64,000 bases of DNA from Allobosea lupini (GCF_900109525.1 NZ_FOAN01000001.1:186001-250000); one strand, 5' to 3'; numbered from the stretch's first letter, positions 26,432 to 36,976 are shown. Notes: generated by a model not told the origin, from the letters alone. Numbers and translations are program-made.

Positions 26432-27406
26432 TCAGTTGATCACCTGCTTGGCGCGGGCCTGAACGGCCGCCGGGATCGTCACGCCCATGGCGGCGGCCGC
26501 CTTGGCGTTGATGACGAGGTTGCTGCCGCTGGCGTTCTTGACCGGGATCGTGCCGGGCTTCTCGCCCTTGAGGACGCGCACGACCACAGCGCCGGTCTCG
26601 ACGCCGACCTGAAAATAGTCGAAGCCGATCGAGGCGACCGAGCCCTTCTGGACCGACTCGGTGTCACCGGTGAAGACCGGCAGCTTGTTGTCGGTGCCGA
26701 CGGCGAGCACGGTGCCGAGCGCCGAGATGATGGTGTTGTCGGTCGGCAGGTAGATTGCGTCGACCTTGCCAACGAGATTCTGCGCTGCGCCGGAGACATC
26801 GGCGGTGCGGCCGGCCGAGGCCTCGACGATCTGGAGGTTGCGGGCTGGCGCCAGCGCCTTCACGGCGTTGAGCAGCGCGACACTGTTGGCCTCGCCGGGA
26901 TTGTAGACGACGCCAATCTTCTTGGCAGACGGCACCAGCTCCTTGATCAGGTCGAACTGGGCCTCCAGCGGCGAGAAGTCGGAGATGCCGGTGACGTTGC
27001 CGCCGGGCGCCTGCCTGTCCTTGACGATCTGGGCGGCGACCGGGTCGGTCACGGCGGTGAAGACGACGGGAATCGTCTGCGTTGCCGTGACCATCGCCTG
27101 GGCCGAAGGGGTCGCGATCGCGACGATCACGTTCGGGTTCTCGCCAGCAAACTTCTGGGCGATCTGGGCTGCCGTCGCCGGCGAGCCCTGCGCCGATTCA
27201 TAGCGGAAGGTCAGGTTGGTACCGTCCTTGTAGCCGGCCTCATCCAGCGCCTTCTTGACGCCGTCACGGGCGGCGTCGAGCGCCGGGTGCTCGACGATGG
27301 CGGTGACCGCGACCGTCACCTTCTGGGTCTGCTGGGCGATGGCGGCCGTGCCGGCCAAAAGCGCCAGGGCAAGACCGCTGCCGATCATGGTTGCGCGCAA
27401 ACGCAT
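26432..27406 (-). CDS. ABC transporter substrate-binding protein (TrpX-like, ABC_sub_bind family)
   Basis: A 324-residue periplasmic protein with a Sec signal peptide (MRLRATMIGSGLALALLAG, cleavage likely after AIA near residue 23). Conserved family segments are VAVTAIVEHPALDAARDGV, then VVFTAVTDPVAAQIV and the C-terminal GTIPVKNASGSNLVINAKAA. ATG 27406 is preceded by GGAGAGGA. Family PF04392/COG2984 includes TrpX. trpE lies just upstream on the same strand with a 218-bp gap, so they are probably separate units. Confidence 0.9.
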   Translation of the reverse strand: MRLRATMIGSGLALALLAGTAAIAQQTQKVTVAVTAIVEHPALDAARDGVKKALDEAGYKDGTNLTFRYESAQGSPATAAQIAQKFAGENPNVIVAIATPSAQAMVTATQTIPVVFTAVTDPVAAQIVKDRQAPGGNVTGISDFSPLEAQFDLIKELVPSAKKIGVVYNPGEANSVALLNAVKALAPARNLQIVEASAGRTADVSGAAQNLVGKVDAIYLPTDNTIISALGTVLAVGTDNKLPVFTGDTESVQKGSVASIGFDYFQVGVETGAVVVRVLKGEKPGTIPVKNASGSNLVINAKAAAAMGVTIPAAVQARAKQVIN

Positions 27407-27624
27407 GGTTTCCTCTCCATTTGTCGCCGAGCCCTGTCTGTCCGCGTCAGGCATCCGCGCGAGCGGGCAGGGCCGGTTCTGATTGCTGAGTGGCCACCCA
27501 CGACAACCTTGAGGCTAGTGAGCGGCGATCTCGACTACCGGCAATATGCGCGGGCCAAAACACGCCGCGCAAGTGAGCGGACATGCGTCTTCGGGGTGCG
27601 CGTATGCAGGCTATTGCTACCGGC

Positions 27625-29139
27625 TCATTGGCCTCGCCGGCTACGGGCGGCGAAGCGCACGGCCTCTTCGGCCGCCTTGAACAGGGCTTTCGCCTTGTTG
27701 ATGCATTCGAGCTGTTCGGAGGCCGGGTTCGAATCGTAGACGATGCCGGCGCCGGCCTGGACCTGCATGCGGCCGTCCTGGACGACCGCCGTGCGCAGGA
27801 CGATGCAGGTGTCCATCTCGCCATTGGCGCCGAAATAGCCGATGCAGCCGCCATAGGCGCCGCGCCCGTCCTTCTCCAGCTCGTCGATGATCTCCATGGC
27901 GCGCACCTTCGGCGCACCTGAGACGGTGCCGGCAGGGAAGCCGGCAGCGAGGGCCGAGAGCGCGTCGTGCTCGCCGGAGATGCGTCCCTCGACGTTCGAG
28001 ACGATGTGCATCACCTGGCTGTAGCGCTCGATGAAGAAGGAATCGGTGACATTGACGCTGCCGATCTCCGCGACCCGGCCGACATCGTTACGGCCGAGGT
28101 CGAGCAGCATCAGATGCTCGGCCCGCTCCTTGGGATCGGCCAGCAATTCGTCGGCGAGGGCTTCGTCGGCCTCAGGCGTCGCGCCACGCGGGCGGGTGCC
28201 CGCGATCGGCCGGATCGTGACCTTGCCGTCGCGCAGCCGGACCAGAATCTCGGGGCTCGAGCAGACGATCTGGAAGGCCTCGAAATCGAGATAGCAGAGA
28301 AAGGGCGCCGGATTGACCCGCCGCAGCGCCCGGTAAAGCGCGAAGGGCGGCAATTCGAACGGCGCTTCGAAGCGCTGGGAGAGCACGACCTGGAAGATGT
28401 CGCCGGCACGGACATATTCCTGCGCCGTCGCGACCATCGCGTGGAACTCGGCCTCGCTGGTGTTCGAGGTGGATTCCGGATGCGGGATCGCCGCAATGTC
28501 GATGCCGGCTTCATCGGGCAGGGGGCCTTCGAGCGCCCGTACCACCGCGTCCAGCCGCTCCTGCGCCCGTTCATGCGCCGCGCGAGCCGGGACGTTCGCC
28601 AGCGGGCGCACCGGCGTCACCACCGTGATCTCGTCGCGGATCGAATCGAACACGACCATCAGCGTCGGGCGGGTCAGGATCGCGTCGGGCACGCCGGGGC
28701 CGGTGGCTTTCGCTTCCGGCAGGCGCTCCATCAAGCGCACCATGTCGTAGCCGAGATAGCCGAAGACACCGGCGGCCATAGGCGGCAGGCCGTCGCGATC
28801 GGGGATGGCACTCTCAGCGAGCAGGGCGCGCAGCGACTCGAAGGCCGGGCGCGGATCGGCGACGAAATCCTCATCCTGAGCGAGGCGGTGAAGCGAGGCC
28901 TGCCCGCGATGGCAGCGCCAGATCAGGTCGGGATCGAGCCCGATCATCGAGTAGCGGCCGCGCACGGCGCCGCCCTCGACGGATTCAAGCAGGAAGGCCG
29001 GGCCCCCATAGGTATGGCGCAGTTTCAGGAAGGCGGCGACCGGCGTCTCGCAATCGCCGACCAGCGAGAGCGTCAGCAATTGCGGCTCGCCGGCCTGATA
29101 GGCGGCGGCGAAGCGGGCGAAATCGGCGGCCGGATCCAT
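27625..29139 (-). CDS. trpE: Anthranilate synthase component I
   Basis: TrpE makes anthranilate from chorismate using ammonia from TrpG. The 504-residue protein has the N-terminal tryptophan-feedback motif LLESVEGG, then the chorismate-binding domain with PIAGTRPRGATPEADEA, MLLDLGRNDVGRV, FPAGTVSGAPKVRAMEII and GYFGANGEMDTCI. ATG 29139 gives the usual N-terminus and lies 10 bp after the ppiD stop, so trpE is co-transcribed with ppiD. I see no leader peptide or attenuator. trpG is about 10.6 kb away beyond an accessory block. Confidence 0.96.
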   Translation of the reverse strand: MDPAADFARFAAAYQAGEPQLLTLSLVGDCETPVAAFLKLRHTYGGPAFLLESVEGGAVRGRYSMIGLDPDLIWRCHRGQASLHRLAQDEDFVADPRPAFESLRALLAESAIPDRDGLPPMAAGVFGYLGYDMVRLMERLPEAKATGPGVPDAILTRPTLMVVFDSIRDEITVVTPVRPLANVPARAAHERAQERLDAVVRALEGPLPDEAGIDIAAIPHPESTSNTSEAEFHAMVATAQEYVRAGDIFQVVLSQRFEAPFELPPFALYRALRRVNPAPFLCYLDFEAFQIVCSSPEILVRLRDGKVTIRPIAGTRPRGATPEADEALADELLADPKERAEHLMLLDLGRNDVGRVAEIGSVNVTDSFFIERYSQVMHIVSNVEGRISGEHDALSALAAGFPAGTVSGAPKVRAMEIIDELEKDGRGAYGGCIGYFGANGEMDTCIVLRTAVVQDGRMQVQAGAGIVYDSNPASEQLECINKAKALFKAAEEAVRFAARSRRGQ

Positions 29140-29149
29140 GCGTCCTGCT

Positions 29150-31057
29150 TCAGTTCTGGCCACCGGTGGCGTTGCGCAACGCCGCCTGGTTGAGCTGGAC
29201 GCCGAGATCGTTCTGCAGCTTGCCGACATATTGGGCGAGGAGATCCTCGCTGATGCTCGACGTCAGCAGCCTGACGAAGTTCTCGGCATCCTCGGTGGTG
29301 CGGGCATAGGGGCTGACCGTCGCCGACTTGACCTGGAAGACGACGCGGCCGGTGTTCTCGACCGCGGCCGAGCCCGCCTTGCCGGCCGGCGTGCCGAAGA
29401 CCAGCGAGACGACATTGCGCGGCAGGGCGTCGCTCTGGTCCTGACGGCCGAGCGTCGCATCCTCCAAAGCAAGTCCCTGGGCGAAGGCGAGCGCGTCGAG
29501 CTTCTCGCCGGCGTCGAGCTTCTGCACGATGTCGCGGGCCTGGGCCGAGAGGCGCGAGGCGACCTCGTCGGAGCGCCATTGCTTCTCGACCTCTGCCTTG
29601 ACCTCGTCGAAGCCGCGCTCGCGCGGCGGATCGATCTTGGTCACGTCGAACCAGACATAGCCGCCATTATTGGGCAGGCGCACCGCTTCGTTGTCGACGC
29701 CGATATCAGTGCGGAACAGCGCCTGCAGCGTCGTGTCGCCGCCGGGGAGGGAGGTCTCCTGCGTGCCGTCGGCCTTGCCGAGGCTGGCATCGGCCGGGCC
29801 GAAATTGCGTAAGGCGAGATTGAACTCCTTGGCGATTTCCGGCAGCGGCCTGGCCGAGGCGCGCTGGTCCTCGACCTTGTCGTGCAGATCGGTCAGCTGC
29901 TCGGAGGCGCGGCTCGTCGCGACATCGCGACGGACCTCGTCGGCGACCTCTTCGAAGCTCTTCAGACGGGCCGGCTCGATCGCCGGGACGCGCAGCAGCA
30001 CGACGCCGAAGCCGCCCTGCACGGGCTCGCTGACGGCGCCCTGCGCCAAAGCGAAGGCGGCATCGCGCACGGCCGGATCGAACAGGCCCTCGCGGGTGAA
30101 GGTGCCGAGCGTCAGATCGGCCTCGGCGACATTGCGGCTGGCACCGATCGCCTCGAAGGTCTCGCCGGCGTCGATCCTGGCCTTGGCGGCCTTGGCCTCC
30201 TCCATCGAGGGGAAGCCGATCTGCTGAACGGTGCGGCGCTCGGCGGAGCCGAAGCGCTGGGTCTTGATCTGCTCGTAGCGGGCGCGGGCGTCGGCATCGC
30301 TGACCTTGCTTGGGTCGGCAAGGCTGGCCGCCGTCAGGACCAGTACGTTGGCGGTACGGTACTCGGGCGCGCGGAAGGCGGCCTTGCGTTCGTCGAAATA
30401 CTTGCGCAGCACCTCGGCGCTCGGCGCCGGGATCTCGCCGGCGGCGCTCTCGGGCAGGGTGATATAGGCGATCTCGCGCTGCTCATGGCGCAGGCGATGG
30501 CCGAGCTCCTGCAGTGCGACCGGGGCCGTGACCGCGCCGACGACCATCTCGGCGATCTCCTGGCGCATCGTCGCGGCGCGCTGCTCGCGCACGAACTGCT
30601 GCTCGGTCAGGCCGATCGCGCGCAGCAGCTCGTTGAAGCGGGCCGGATCGAACTGGCCGGCAGCGTTCTTCAGGTTCGGATCGGTGAAGAGGATCGTGCG
30701 CACGGTCTCGTCGGAGACGGCGAGACCCAGCTTCGCTGCCGTCTGGTCCAGGGTCGCGTCGGTGACGAGGCGCGAGAGCACGCGCTGGTCGAGGCCGAGC
30801 GCCCGGGCCAGATCCGGGCTGATCTGACGGCGCTGCTGGCGCTGCAGCTGCTGGATCTCGTTCTGATAGGCCGTGCGCACCTGCTCGAGGCCGATCTCGG
30901 TCTTGCCGACGACGGCGACGGCGTTGCGGCCATAGCCGCGGAAGATGTCGCCGATGCCCCAGACCGCGAAGGAGATGATCAGGAAGCCGAACATCACGGC
31001 GATGATGAGCTTGCCGATCAAGCTCTGCCCCGCCTTGCGGATGCCCTGCATCATCAT
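29150..31057 (-). CDS. ppiD: Peptidyl-prolyl isomerase, PpiD-type membrane-anchored periplasmic chaperone
   Basis: A 635-residue protein with one N-terminal membrane helix (about 14-36, LIGKLIIAVMFGFLIISFAV), a SurA/PpiD N-terminal chaperone region (about 40-200) and a parvulin-like domain in the middle (about 240-370), followed by a long periplasmic tail. PpiD-like proteins assist folding of exported and outer-membrane proteins at the SecYEG exit. The parvulin domain is divergent, so activity is uncertain. The gene heads the minus-strand ppiD-trpE unit and is divergent from tpiA. The start could be any of three consecutive-region ATGs (31057, 31054, 31051-type MMM). Confidence 0.88.
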   Translation of the reverse strand: MMMQGIRKAGQSLIGKLIIAVMFGFLIISFAVWGIGDIFRGYGRNAVAVVGKTEIGLEQVRTAYQNEIQQLQRQQRRQISPDLARALGLDQRVLSRLVTDATLDQTAAKLGLAVSDETVRTILFTDPNLKNAAGQFDPARFNELLRAIGLTEQQFVREQRAATMRQEIAEMVVGAVTAPVALQELGHRLRHEQREIAYITLPESAAGEIPAPSAEVLRKYFDERKAAFRAPEYRTANVLVLTAASLADPSKVSDADARARYEQIKTQRFGSAERRTVQQIGFPSMEEAKAAKARIDAGETFEAIGASRNVAEADLTLGTFTREGLFDPAVRDAAFALAQGAVSEPVQGGFGVVLLRVPAIEPARLKSFEEVADEVRRDVATSRASEQLTDLHDKVEDQRASARPLPEIAKEFNLALRNFGPADASLGKADGTQETSLPGGDTTLQALFRTDIGVDNEAVRLPNNGGYVWFDVTKIDPPRERGFDEVKAEVEKQWRSDEVASRLSAQARDIVQKLDAGEKLDALAFAQGLALEDATLGRQDQSDALPRNVVSLVFGTPAGKAGSAAVENTGRVVFQVKSATVSPYARTTEDAENFVRLLTSSISEDLLAQYVGKLQNDLGVQLNQAALRNATGGQN

Positions 31058-31206
31058 GGTCTTATCTTCCCGATCCTCTCGCGGCCGTGCCGCTGCGCGC
31101 CGCTTATAGGAAGAGCGACGCCTTCCGGCAATCGCTCTGGATCGCCTTGATTGCGATCGGGGTACGGCATTGCTAGAGCCAGATGGACAAGATTTGGAGA
31201 GCAGCC

Positions 31207-31968
31207 GTGACGCGAACGATCAAACCGCTGGTGGCGGGCAACTGGAAGATGAACGGGCTGAAGGCCGACCTCGCCATCGCAGCCGAGGTCGCCAAGGGCC
31301 ACGACGCCACGCTGCGGCGGGCCGTCGACCTCGCGATCTGCCCGCCCGCGACGCTGCTGTTCACGCTGACGGCTTCGCTGATCGGCTCGCGTATCGCGAC
31401 CGGCGGGCAGGATTGCAGCGCCCATGCCAGCGGCGCCTATACCGGCGAGGTCTCGGCGCCGATGCTGGTCGATGCCGGTGCGACCTATGCGATCGTCGGG
31501 CATTCCGAGCGCCGGACCCTGCATGGCGAGAGCAATGCGCAGGTGAAGGCCAAGGCCGTGGCGGCGCTGGCTGCGGGATTGACGCCGATCGTCTGCGTCG
31601 GCGAGACCAAGGACGAGCGCGAGGCCGGCAAGGCGCTGGCGATCGTGAAGAAGCAACTGCGCGGCTCGGCGCCGGACGGCGCGAGCGCAGCCTCGCTGGT
31701 CGTCGCCTATGAGCCGGTCTGGGCGATCGGTACCGGCCTGACCCCGACAGCGGCCGATGTCGCGCAGATGCATGAGGCGATCCGGGCCGAGCTCGGGCGC
31801 ATCCTCGGCAAGGCTGTGGCCGCCGGCGTCAGGCTGCTCTATGGCGGCTCGGTCAAGCCGAGCAATGCCGCCGAGCTGATGAACGTCGCCAATGTCGATG
31901 GCGCGCTCGTCGGTGGCGCCAGCCTCAAGGCCGAGGACTTCCTCTCGATCGCGCGCGCCTGCGCCTGA
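31207..31968 (+). CDS. tpiA: Triosephosphate isomerase
   Basis: Interconverts dihydroxyacetone phosphate and glyceraldehyde 3-phosphate in glycolysis and gluconeogenesis. From GTG 31207 the protein has 253 residues, the family norm. Catalytic residues are visible: Asn12/Lys14 in AGNWKMNG, His99 in IVGHSERR, Glu169 in [11 protein letters not shown], then LYGGSVKP and [10 protein letters not shown] prefer GTG 31207 over ATG 31183 because GGAGA lies 7 bases before it, while the ATG has no ribosome-binding site and gives an overlong N-terminus. Confidence 0.96.
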   Translation: MTRTIKPLVAGNWKMNGLKADLAIAAEVAKGHDATLRRAVDLAICPPATLLFTLTASLIGSRIATGGQDCSAHASGAYTGEVSAPMLVDAGATYAIVGHSERRTLHGESNAQVKAKAVAALAAGLTPIVCVGETKDEREAGKALAIVKKQLRGSAPDGASAASLVVAYEPVWAIGTGLTPTAADVAQMHEAIRAELGRILGKAVAAGVRLLYGGSVKPSNAAELMNVANVDGALVGGASLKAEDFLSIARACA

Positions 31969-32086
31969 TCCGAAGGGAGATTGAAATCGCAGGTGGCATG
32001 GGCGGAAAGCCCATGCTATGGCCAGCGCCGTTCCGCGGGATGCCGCCATCTTGGCAGGCGCCCGCGCCATACCCATTTCGAGAGCC

Positions 32087-32491
32087 ATGCAGAACGTCCT
32101 CATCGTCATTCACCTGCTGATCGTGATCGCGCTGGTCGGCGTCGTGCTGCTGCAGCGCTCCGAAGGCGGCGGCCTCGGCATGGGCTCGGGCGGCGGAGGC
32201 GGCGTCGGCGGCTTCATGACCGGCCGCGGCCAGGCCAATGCGCTGACCCGCGCCACGGCCATTCTCGCCGGTCTGTTCTTCATCACCTCGATCGCGCTGG
32301 CGGTGATGGCGACGCATGGCCGCACGCAGCGCTCGATCATCGACGGCGCCCCGGCGCCTGCGGGCACGACCGCCCCGGCCGCTCCGAGCGGGCCTTCCGC
32401 GCCGAATGCCGGCGGGGTGCTCGACCAGCTCCGGCAGATGCAGAACCAAGGCGGGTCGCAACCGCCGCAGCCGGGAACCCCGACGCGGTGA
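32087..32491 (+). CDS. secG: Preprotein translocase subunit SecG
   Basis: A 134-residue inner-membrane subunit of the SecYEG channel. Two membrane helices are visible (about 4-23, VLIVIHLLIVIALVGVVLLQ, and about 62-82), with the conserved QRSEGGGLGMGSG loop between them. The C-terminal tail is rich in Ala, Pro, Gly and Gln. ATG 32087 was chosen because it directly precedes the first helix. It follows tpiA and precedes pyrG, an order common in alphaproteobacteria, and is followed by a good terminator. Confidence 0.94.
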   Translation: MQNVLIVIHLLIVIALVGVVLLQRSEGGGLGMGSGGGGGVGGFMTGRGQANALTRATAILAGLFFITSIALAVMATHGRTQRSIIDGAPAPAGTTAPAAPSGPSAPNAGGVLDQLRQMQNQGGSQPPQPGTPTR

Positions 32492-32509
32492 CCGGAACGA
32501 GACAAGGGC

Positions 32510-32538
32510 AGGGGCCGGGAAACCGGCCCTTCTCTTTT
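32510..32538 (+). terminator. Rho-independent terminator of secG
   Basis: A GGGCCGG/CCGGCCC stem (32512-32518 and 32523-32529, extended by a G-U and an A-T pair) capped by a GAAA tetraloop and followed by TTCTCTTTT. It lies 20 bp after the secG stop. Confidence 0.8.
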
Positions 32539-32612
32539 GTGGACAAGCGTAGAGTGCAGGATCGGTCTGCGCCGACCCGCTTAGCGAATCGAAATCCTAG
32601 CGTTAAAGGTGA

Positions 32613-34247
<1,635 letters not shown>

Positions 34248-34257
34248 TCCTTGGCGA

Positions 34258-34638
34258 TCAATCGACCGGCACCGCGACCCAGGGGTGGCGGTGCTGGGTG
34301 TAGACCTGCTTGCCCGGCGCCGGAAAATCCGGGTCGGCGAAGGCGCCGACGGCGACCGCAATCATCTCCGGCTTGCGCAATGGCTCCCAATAGACCGTGC
34401 TGCCGCAGCGCGGGCAGAAGTGCTGAGTAACGTCGAAGCCGCTGTCGGCCTCGCGGCTATAAGATTTCGCTTCGCCGCTGATCTCCACCTCTGAACGCGG
34501 GAAGAAGGCGGCGATGCCATAGGTGCTGCCGGTGCGCCGCTGGCATTCCCGGCAATGGCAGAGCGAGACGAGCGCCGGCTCGCCGCGGCAGATCAGGCTC
34601 AGAGCCCCGCAAGAGCATTGCGCATGTCTGTCCTTCAT
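34258..34638 (-). CDS. GFA/CENP-V-type zinc-binding protein
   Basis: A 126-residue protein of the glutathione-dependent formaldehyde-activating family. Its zinc ligands are clear: CSCG (Cys8, Cys10), SLCHCRECQ (Cys27, 29, 32) and FCPRCGS (Cys75, Cys78). Most members of this fold are not proven formaldehyde enzymes, so the substrate is open. ATG 34638 was chosen because it has GGAG upstream and gives the usual N-terminus. It is convergent with pyrG and divergent from the DUF350 gene. Confidence 0.88.
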   Translation of the reverse strand: MKDRHAQCSCGALSLICRGEPALVSLCHCRECQRRTGSTYGIAAFFPRSEVEISGEAKSYSREADSGFDVTQHFCPRCGSTVYWEPLRKPEMIAVAVGAFADPDFPAPGKQVYTQHRHPWVAVPVD

Positions 34639-34756
34639 GGAGCGTCTCCGTGACGTCGTCCGCGTGTTCACAGCCCAAGACGCGACAGTCTGGCGCGCCG
34701 GCGCCGCTGACGTATAGTGATCTCCTTGAGCATCATGGCATGCAAGGGGCGGCAGC

Positions 34757-35158
34757 ATGACGATCTCGATGGCCGGGTTGCCGGCGTTCATTCTGTATTT
34801 CTGCGTCGGGTTCGCGCTGATCGCCGGTTTTGCCGCGGTCTACATGCGGCTCACCAACCATGACGAGATCGCGCTGATCCGCGGCGGCAATCTCTCCGCC
34901 GCGATCGCCTTCGGCGGCAATCTGGTCGGCTTCTCGGTGCCGCTGGAGACGGCGATCGAGCAGGCGGCGAGCATTCCCGACCTGGTGATCTGGGCGGTGA
35001 TCGCCATGGTCGTCCAGTTTGGCGCCTATGGCTTTGCCCGCATCGTCATCCCCGATCTCTCGCGCAAGATCGAGGAGGACCGGATTCCCTCGGCAGCGAT
35101 GCTGGCAGTGATTGCCGTGATCAGCGGCACGCTTGCCGCTGCCAGCATGAGCTTGTAG
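34757..35158 (+). CDS. DUF350 membrane protein (YjfL-like)
   Basis: A 133-residue protein with four hydrophobic segments (about 9-30, 44-62, 72-92 and 111-131). Segments typical of DUF350 are RLTNHDEIALIRGGNLSAAI and GFSVPLETAI. Function is unknown across the family. It is first of three tightly spaced plus-strand genes (gaps of 9 and 3 bp) with a DUF1190 protein and an ATP-grasp protein, the same trio as yjfL/yjfM/yjfC of E. coli. It probably provides the membrane part of that module. Confidence 0.85.
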   Translation: MTISMAGLPAFILYFCVGFALIAGFAAVYMRLTNHDEIALIRGGNLSAAIAFGGNLVGFSVPLETAIEQAASIPDLVIWAVIAMVVQFGAYGFARIVIPDLSRKIEEDRIPSAAMLAVIAVISGTLAAASMSL

Positions 35159-35167
35159 GAGGCCGCA

Positions 35168-35806
35168 ATGAAGCGCTCGACCCAGATCGGGCTCGCCGCG
35201 GCAGGCGTGGTGCTTGTCGCGACCTACTGGTCGCTCTCCGGCGGCGAGACCGATGATTCGCTGGTCTACAGCAATCTCGCCGAGTGCCGGGCTGCCAACC
35301 TGCTCGGCTCCAGCCAGTGCGAGCAGCGCTTCAACGAGGCCTCCGCCAATCATCTGCGCGATGCCAAGAAGTTCACCAGCAGTGCTTCCTGCGAGCAGGA
35401 ATACGGCGCCAGCGGTTGCCAGAGCGCGGTCTGGAACAATGCCCAGGTCTTCATCCCGGCCTTGGCGGGGATCATGCTGGCGCGGCAGTTCATGTCGGGC
35501 GGCGGCGCGGCGCAGCCATTGCTGCCGCCGACCAGCGCGGCCTGTCCGCCAGGTACGCGCCAGCCCGGCTCCGGGCGTCCCGAATGCGAGCAGCCCGCCC
35601 GGAGCTCGTCCTCGTCATCCTCATCGTCCAGTGGCGGCTATTATGGCGGCAGCAGCAGCCGCTCGCGCGCCTATACGACGACCTCCGGCCAGGCGATGGT
35701 CGCACGCAACATCTCCTCGACCGGCATGGCGAGCACGCCGAGCGTCGCCTCCCGCGGCGGTTTCGGCTCGACCTCGCGCTCCTTCTCCTCCTCGTCGTCG
35801 TCCTGA
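35168..35806 (+). CDS. DUF1190 protein (YgiB/YjfM-like), serine-rich
   Basis: A 212-residue protein with an N-terminal hydrophobic anchor (about 7-23). E. coli YgiB has a lipobox cysteine there; this one does not (ATYWSLSGG), so it is probably a membrane-anchored rather than a lipidated protein. The conserved cysteine pairs are present: NLAECRAAN with SSQCEQRF, and ASCEQEYGASGC. Residues about 146-155 are a run of ten serines, followed by a Gly/Tyr/Ser segment. The C-terminus has the family's RGGFG block and then ends in FSSSSSS. It lies 3 bp before the ATP-grasp gene. Confidence 0.85.
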   Translation: MKRSTQIGLAAAGVVLVATYWSLSGGETDDSLVYSNLAECRAANLLGSSQCEQRFNEASANHLRDAKKFTSSASCEQEYGASGCQSAVWNNAQVFIPALAGIMLARQFMSGGGAAQPLLPPTSAACPPGTRQPGSGRPECEQPARSSSSSSSSSSGGYYGGSSSRSRAYTTTSGQAMVARNISSTGMASTPSVASRGGFGSTSRSFSSSSSS

Positions 35807-35809
35807 CCG

Positions 35810-36976
35810 ATGCAGCGCCTTCGCCCATCACCACGCAAGAATTGGCAGGCGGAGGCCGAGCGTCTCGGCTTCGCCTATCACACGCTCGACGGCGAGACCT
35901 ATTGGGACGAGAGCGTCGCCTATGCCTTCTCGCTGAAGGAGATCGAGGAAGACATCGAGGCTCCGACCAGCGAGATCGAAGGCCTGTGCTTTGCCTTCGT
36001 CGAGCGTGCCCTCAAGGACGAGGCCATCCTGCGCCGGCTCGCTATCCCGGAGCCGCAATGGAGCCTGATCCGCGACAGCTGGCAGCGCGGCGATCGCAAT
36101 CTCTATGGCCGACTCGACCTCGCCTATGACGGCAAGGGGCCCGCCAAGCTGCTTGAGTACAACGCCGATACGCCGACCTCGCTGTTCGAGGCGGCTGTGG
36201 TGCAATGGGACTGGCTCGAGCAGGCGATGGCGCAGGGCCTGATCTCGCGCGGCTGCGACCAGTTCAACTCGCTGCACGAGCGCCTGATCGCCGCCTTCGG
36301 CCAGCTGCGCAGTCCGAAACCGGAACGCATGCACTTCACCTGCGTGCAAGGCAGCGTCGAGGACAAGGGCACGGTCGACTATCTGATGGATTGTGCCGGC
36401 CAGGCGGGAATCGACGCCCGTTTCACCTTCATCGAGGAGATGGGCCTGCTCGCCGACGGGCGCTTCTGCGATGGCGCCAGCCTGCCGATCGAGATGCTGT
36501 TCAAGCTCTATCCCTGGGAGTGGCTGTTCCGCGAGCAGTACGCCTCGGCGCTTGCCGGCTCGCGCTGCCAGTTCGTCGAGCCGCCCTGGAAGGCGCTCGT
36601 CTCCAGCAAGGGGCTGCTGCCCTATCTCTGGGAGATGGCGCCCGGCCACCCCAACCTCCTGCCTGCCTATTTCGAGGACGATCCGCGCTGCGCGGAGCTG
36701 GGCGCGAACCACGTCCGCAAACCGCTCTATTCGCGCGAGGGCGCCAATGTGACGCTCATCGAGGGCGGTACGGTGCGCGACAGCGATGATGGGCCCTATG
36801 GCGCCGAGGGCTTCATTCTGCAGGCGACCGCGATGCTGCCGAACTTCGACGGCAATTATCCGGTGCTCGGCTCCTGGCTGGTGGCTTCGCAGCCTTGCGG
36901 GCTCGGCATCCGCGAGGACACGACTCCGATCACCAAGAACACCTCGCGCTTCGTGCCGCATTTCATCGAGCCTTGA
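35810..36976 (+). CDS. ATP-grasp ligase of the glutathionylspermidine-synthase-like family (YgiC/YjfC)
   Basis: A 388-residue cytosolic protein homologous to the synthetase half of glutathionylspermidine synthase. Recognisable blocks in order are GPAKLLEYNADTPTSL (about 105-120), YPWEWLFREQY, EPPWKALVSSKGLLPYLWEM, PGHPNLLPAYFEDD, RKPLYSREGANVTL and the C-terminal GIREDTTPITKNTSRFVPHF. The family joins an amine to a carboxylate with ATP, but YgiC/YjfC proteins have no amidase half and no proven substrate. Third gene of the DUF350-DUF1190 module; the DUF1190 protein may be its target. A 137-bp gap with an R1 repeat follows. Confidence 0.88.
   Translation: MQRLRPSPRKNWQAEAERLGFAYHTLDGETYWDESVAYAFSLKEIEEDIEAPTSEIEGLCFAFVERALKDEAILRRLAIPEPQWSLIRDSWQRGDRNLYGRLDLAYDGKGPAKLLEYNADTPTSLFEAAVVQWDWLEQAMAQGLISRGCDQFNSLHERLIAAFGQLRSPKPERMHFTCVQGSVEDKGTVDYLMDCAGQAGIDARFTFIEEMGLLADGRFCDGASLPIEMLFKLYPWEWLFREQYASALAGSRCQFVEPPWKALVSSKGLLPYLWEMAPGHPNLLPAYFEDDPRCAELGANHVRKPLYSREGANVTLIEGGTVRDSDDGPYGAEGFILQATAMLPNFDGNYPVLGSWLVASQPCGLGIREDTTPITKNTSRFVPHFIEP

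Noticed and set aside
27716..27745. tRNA-like GGTTCGAATC segment
   Set aside because: It lies inside trpE and no acceptor stem or anticodon arm can be drawn around it.
35590..35806. Frameshift or decay at the serine-rich end of the DUF1190 gene
   Set aside because: The family RGGFG block is in frame after the serine run, and the next gene starts 3 bp after the stop, so the reading frame is intact.
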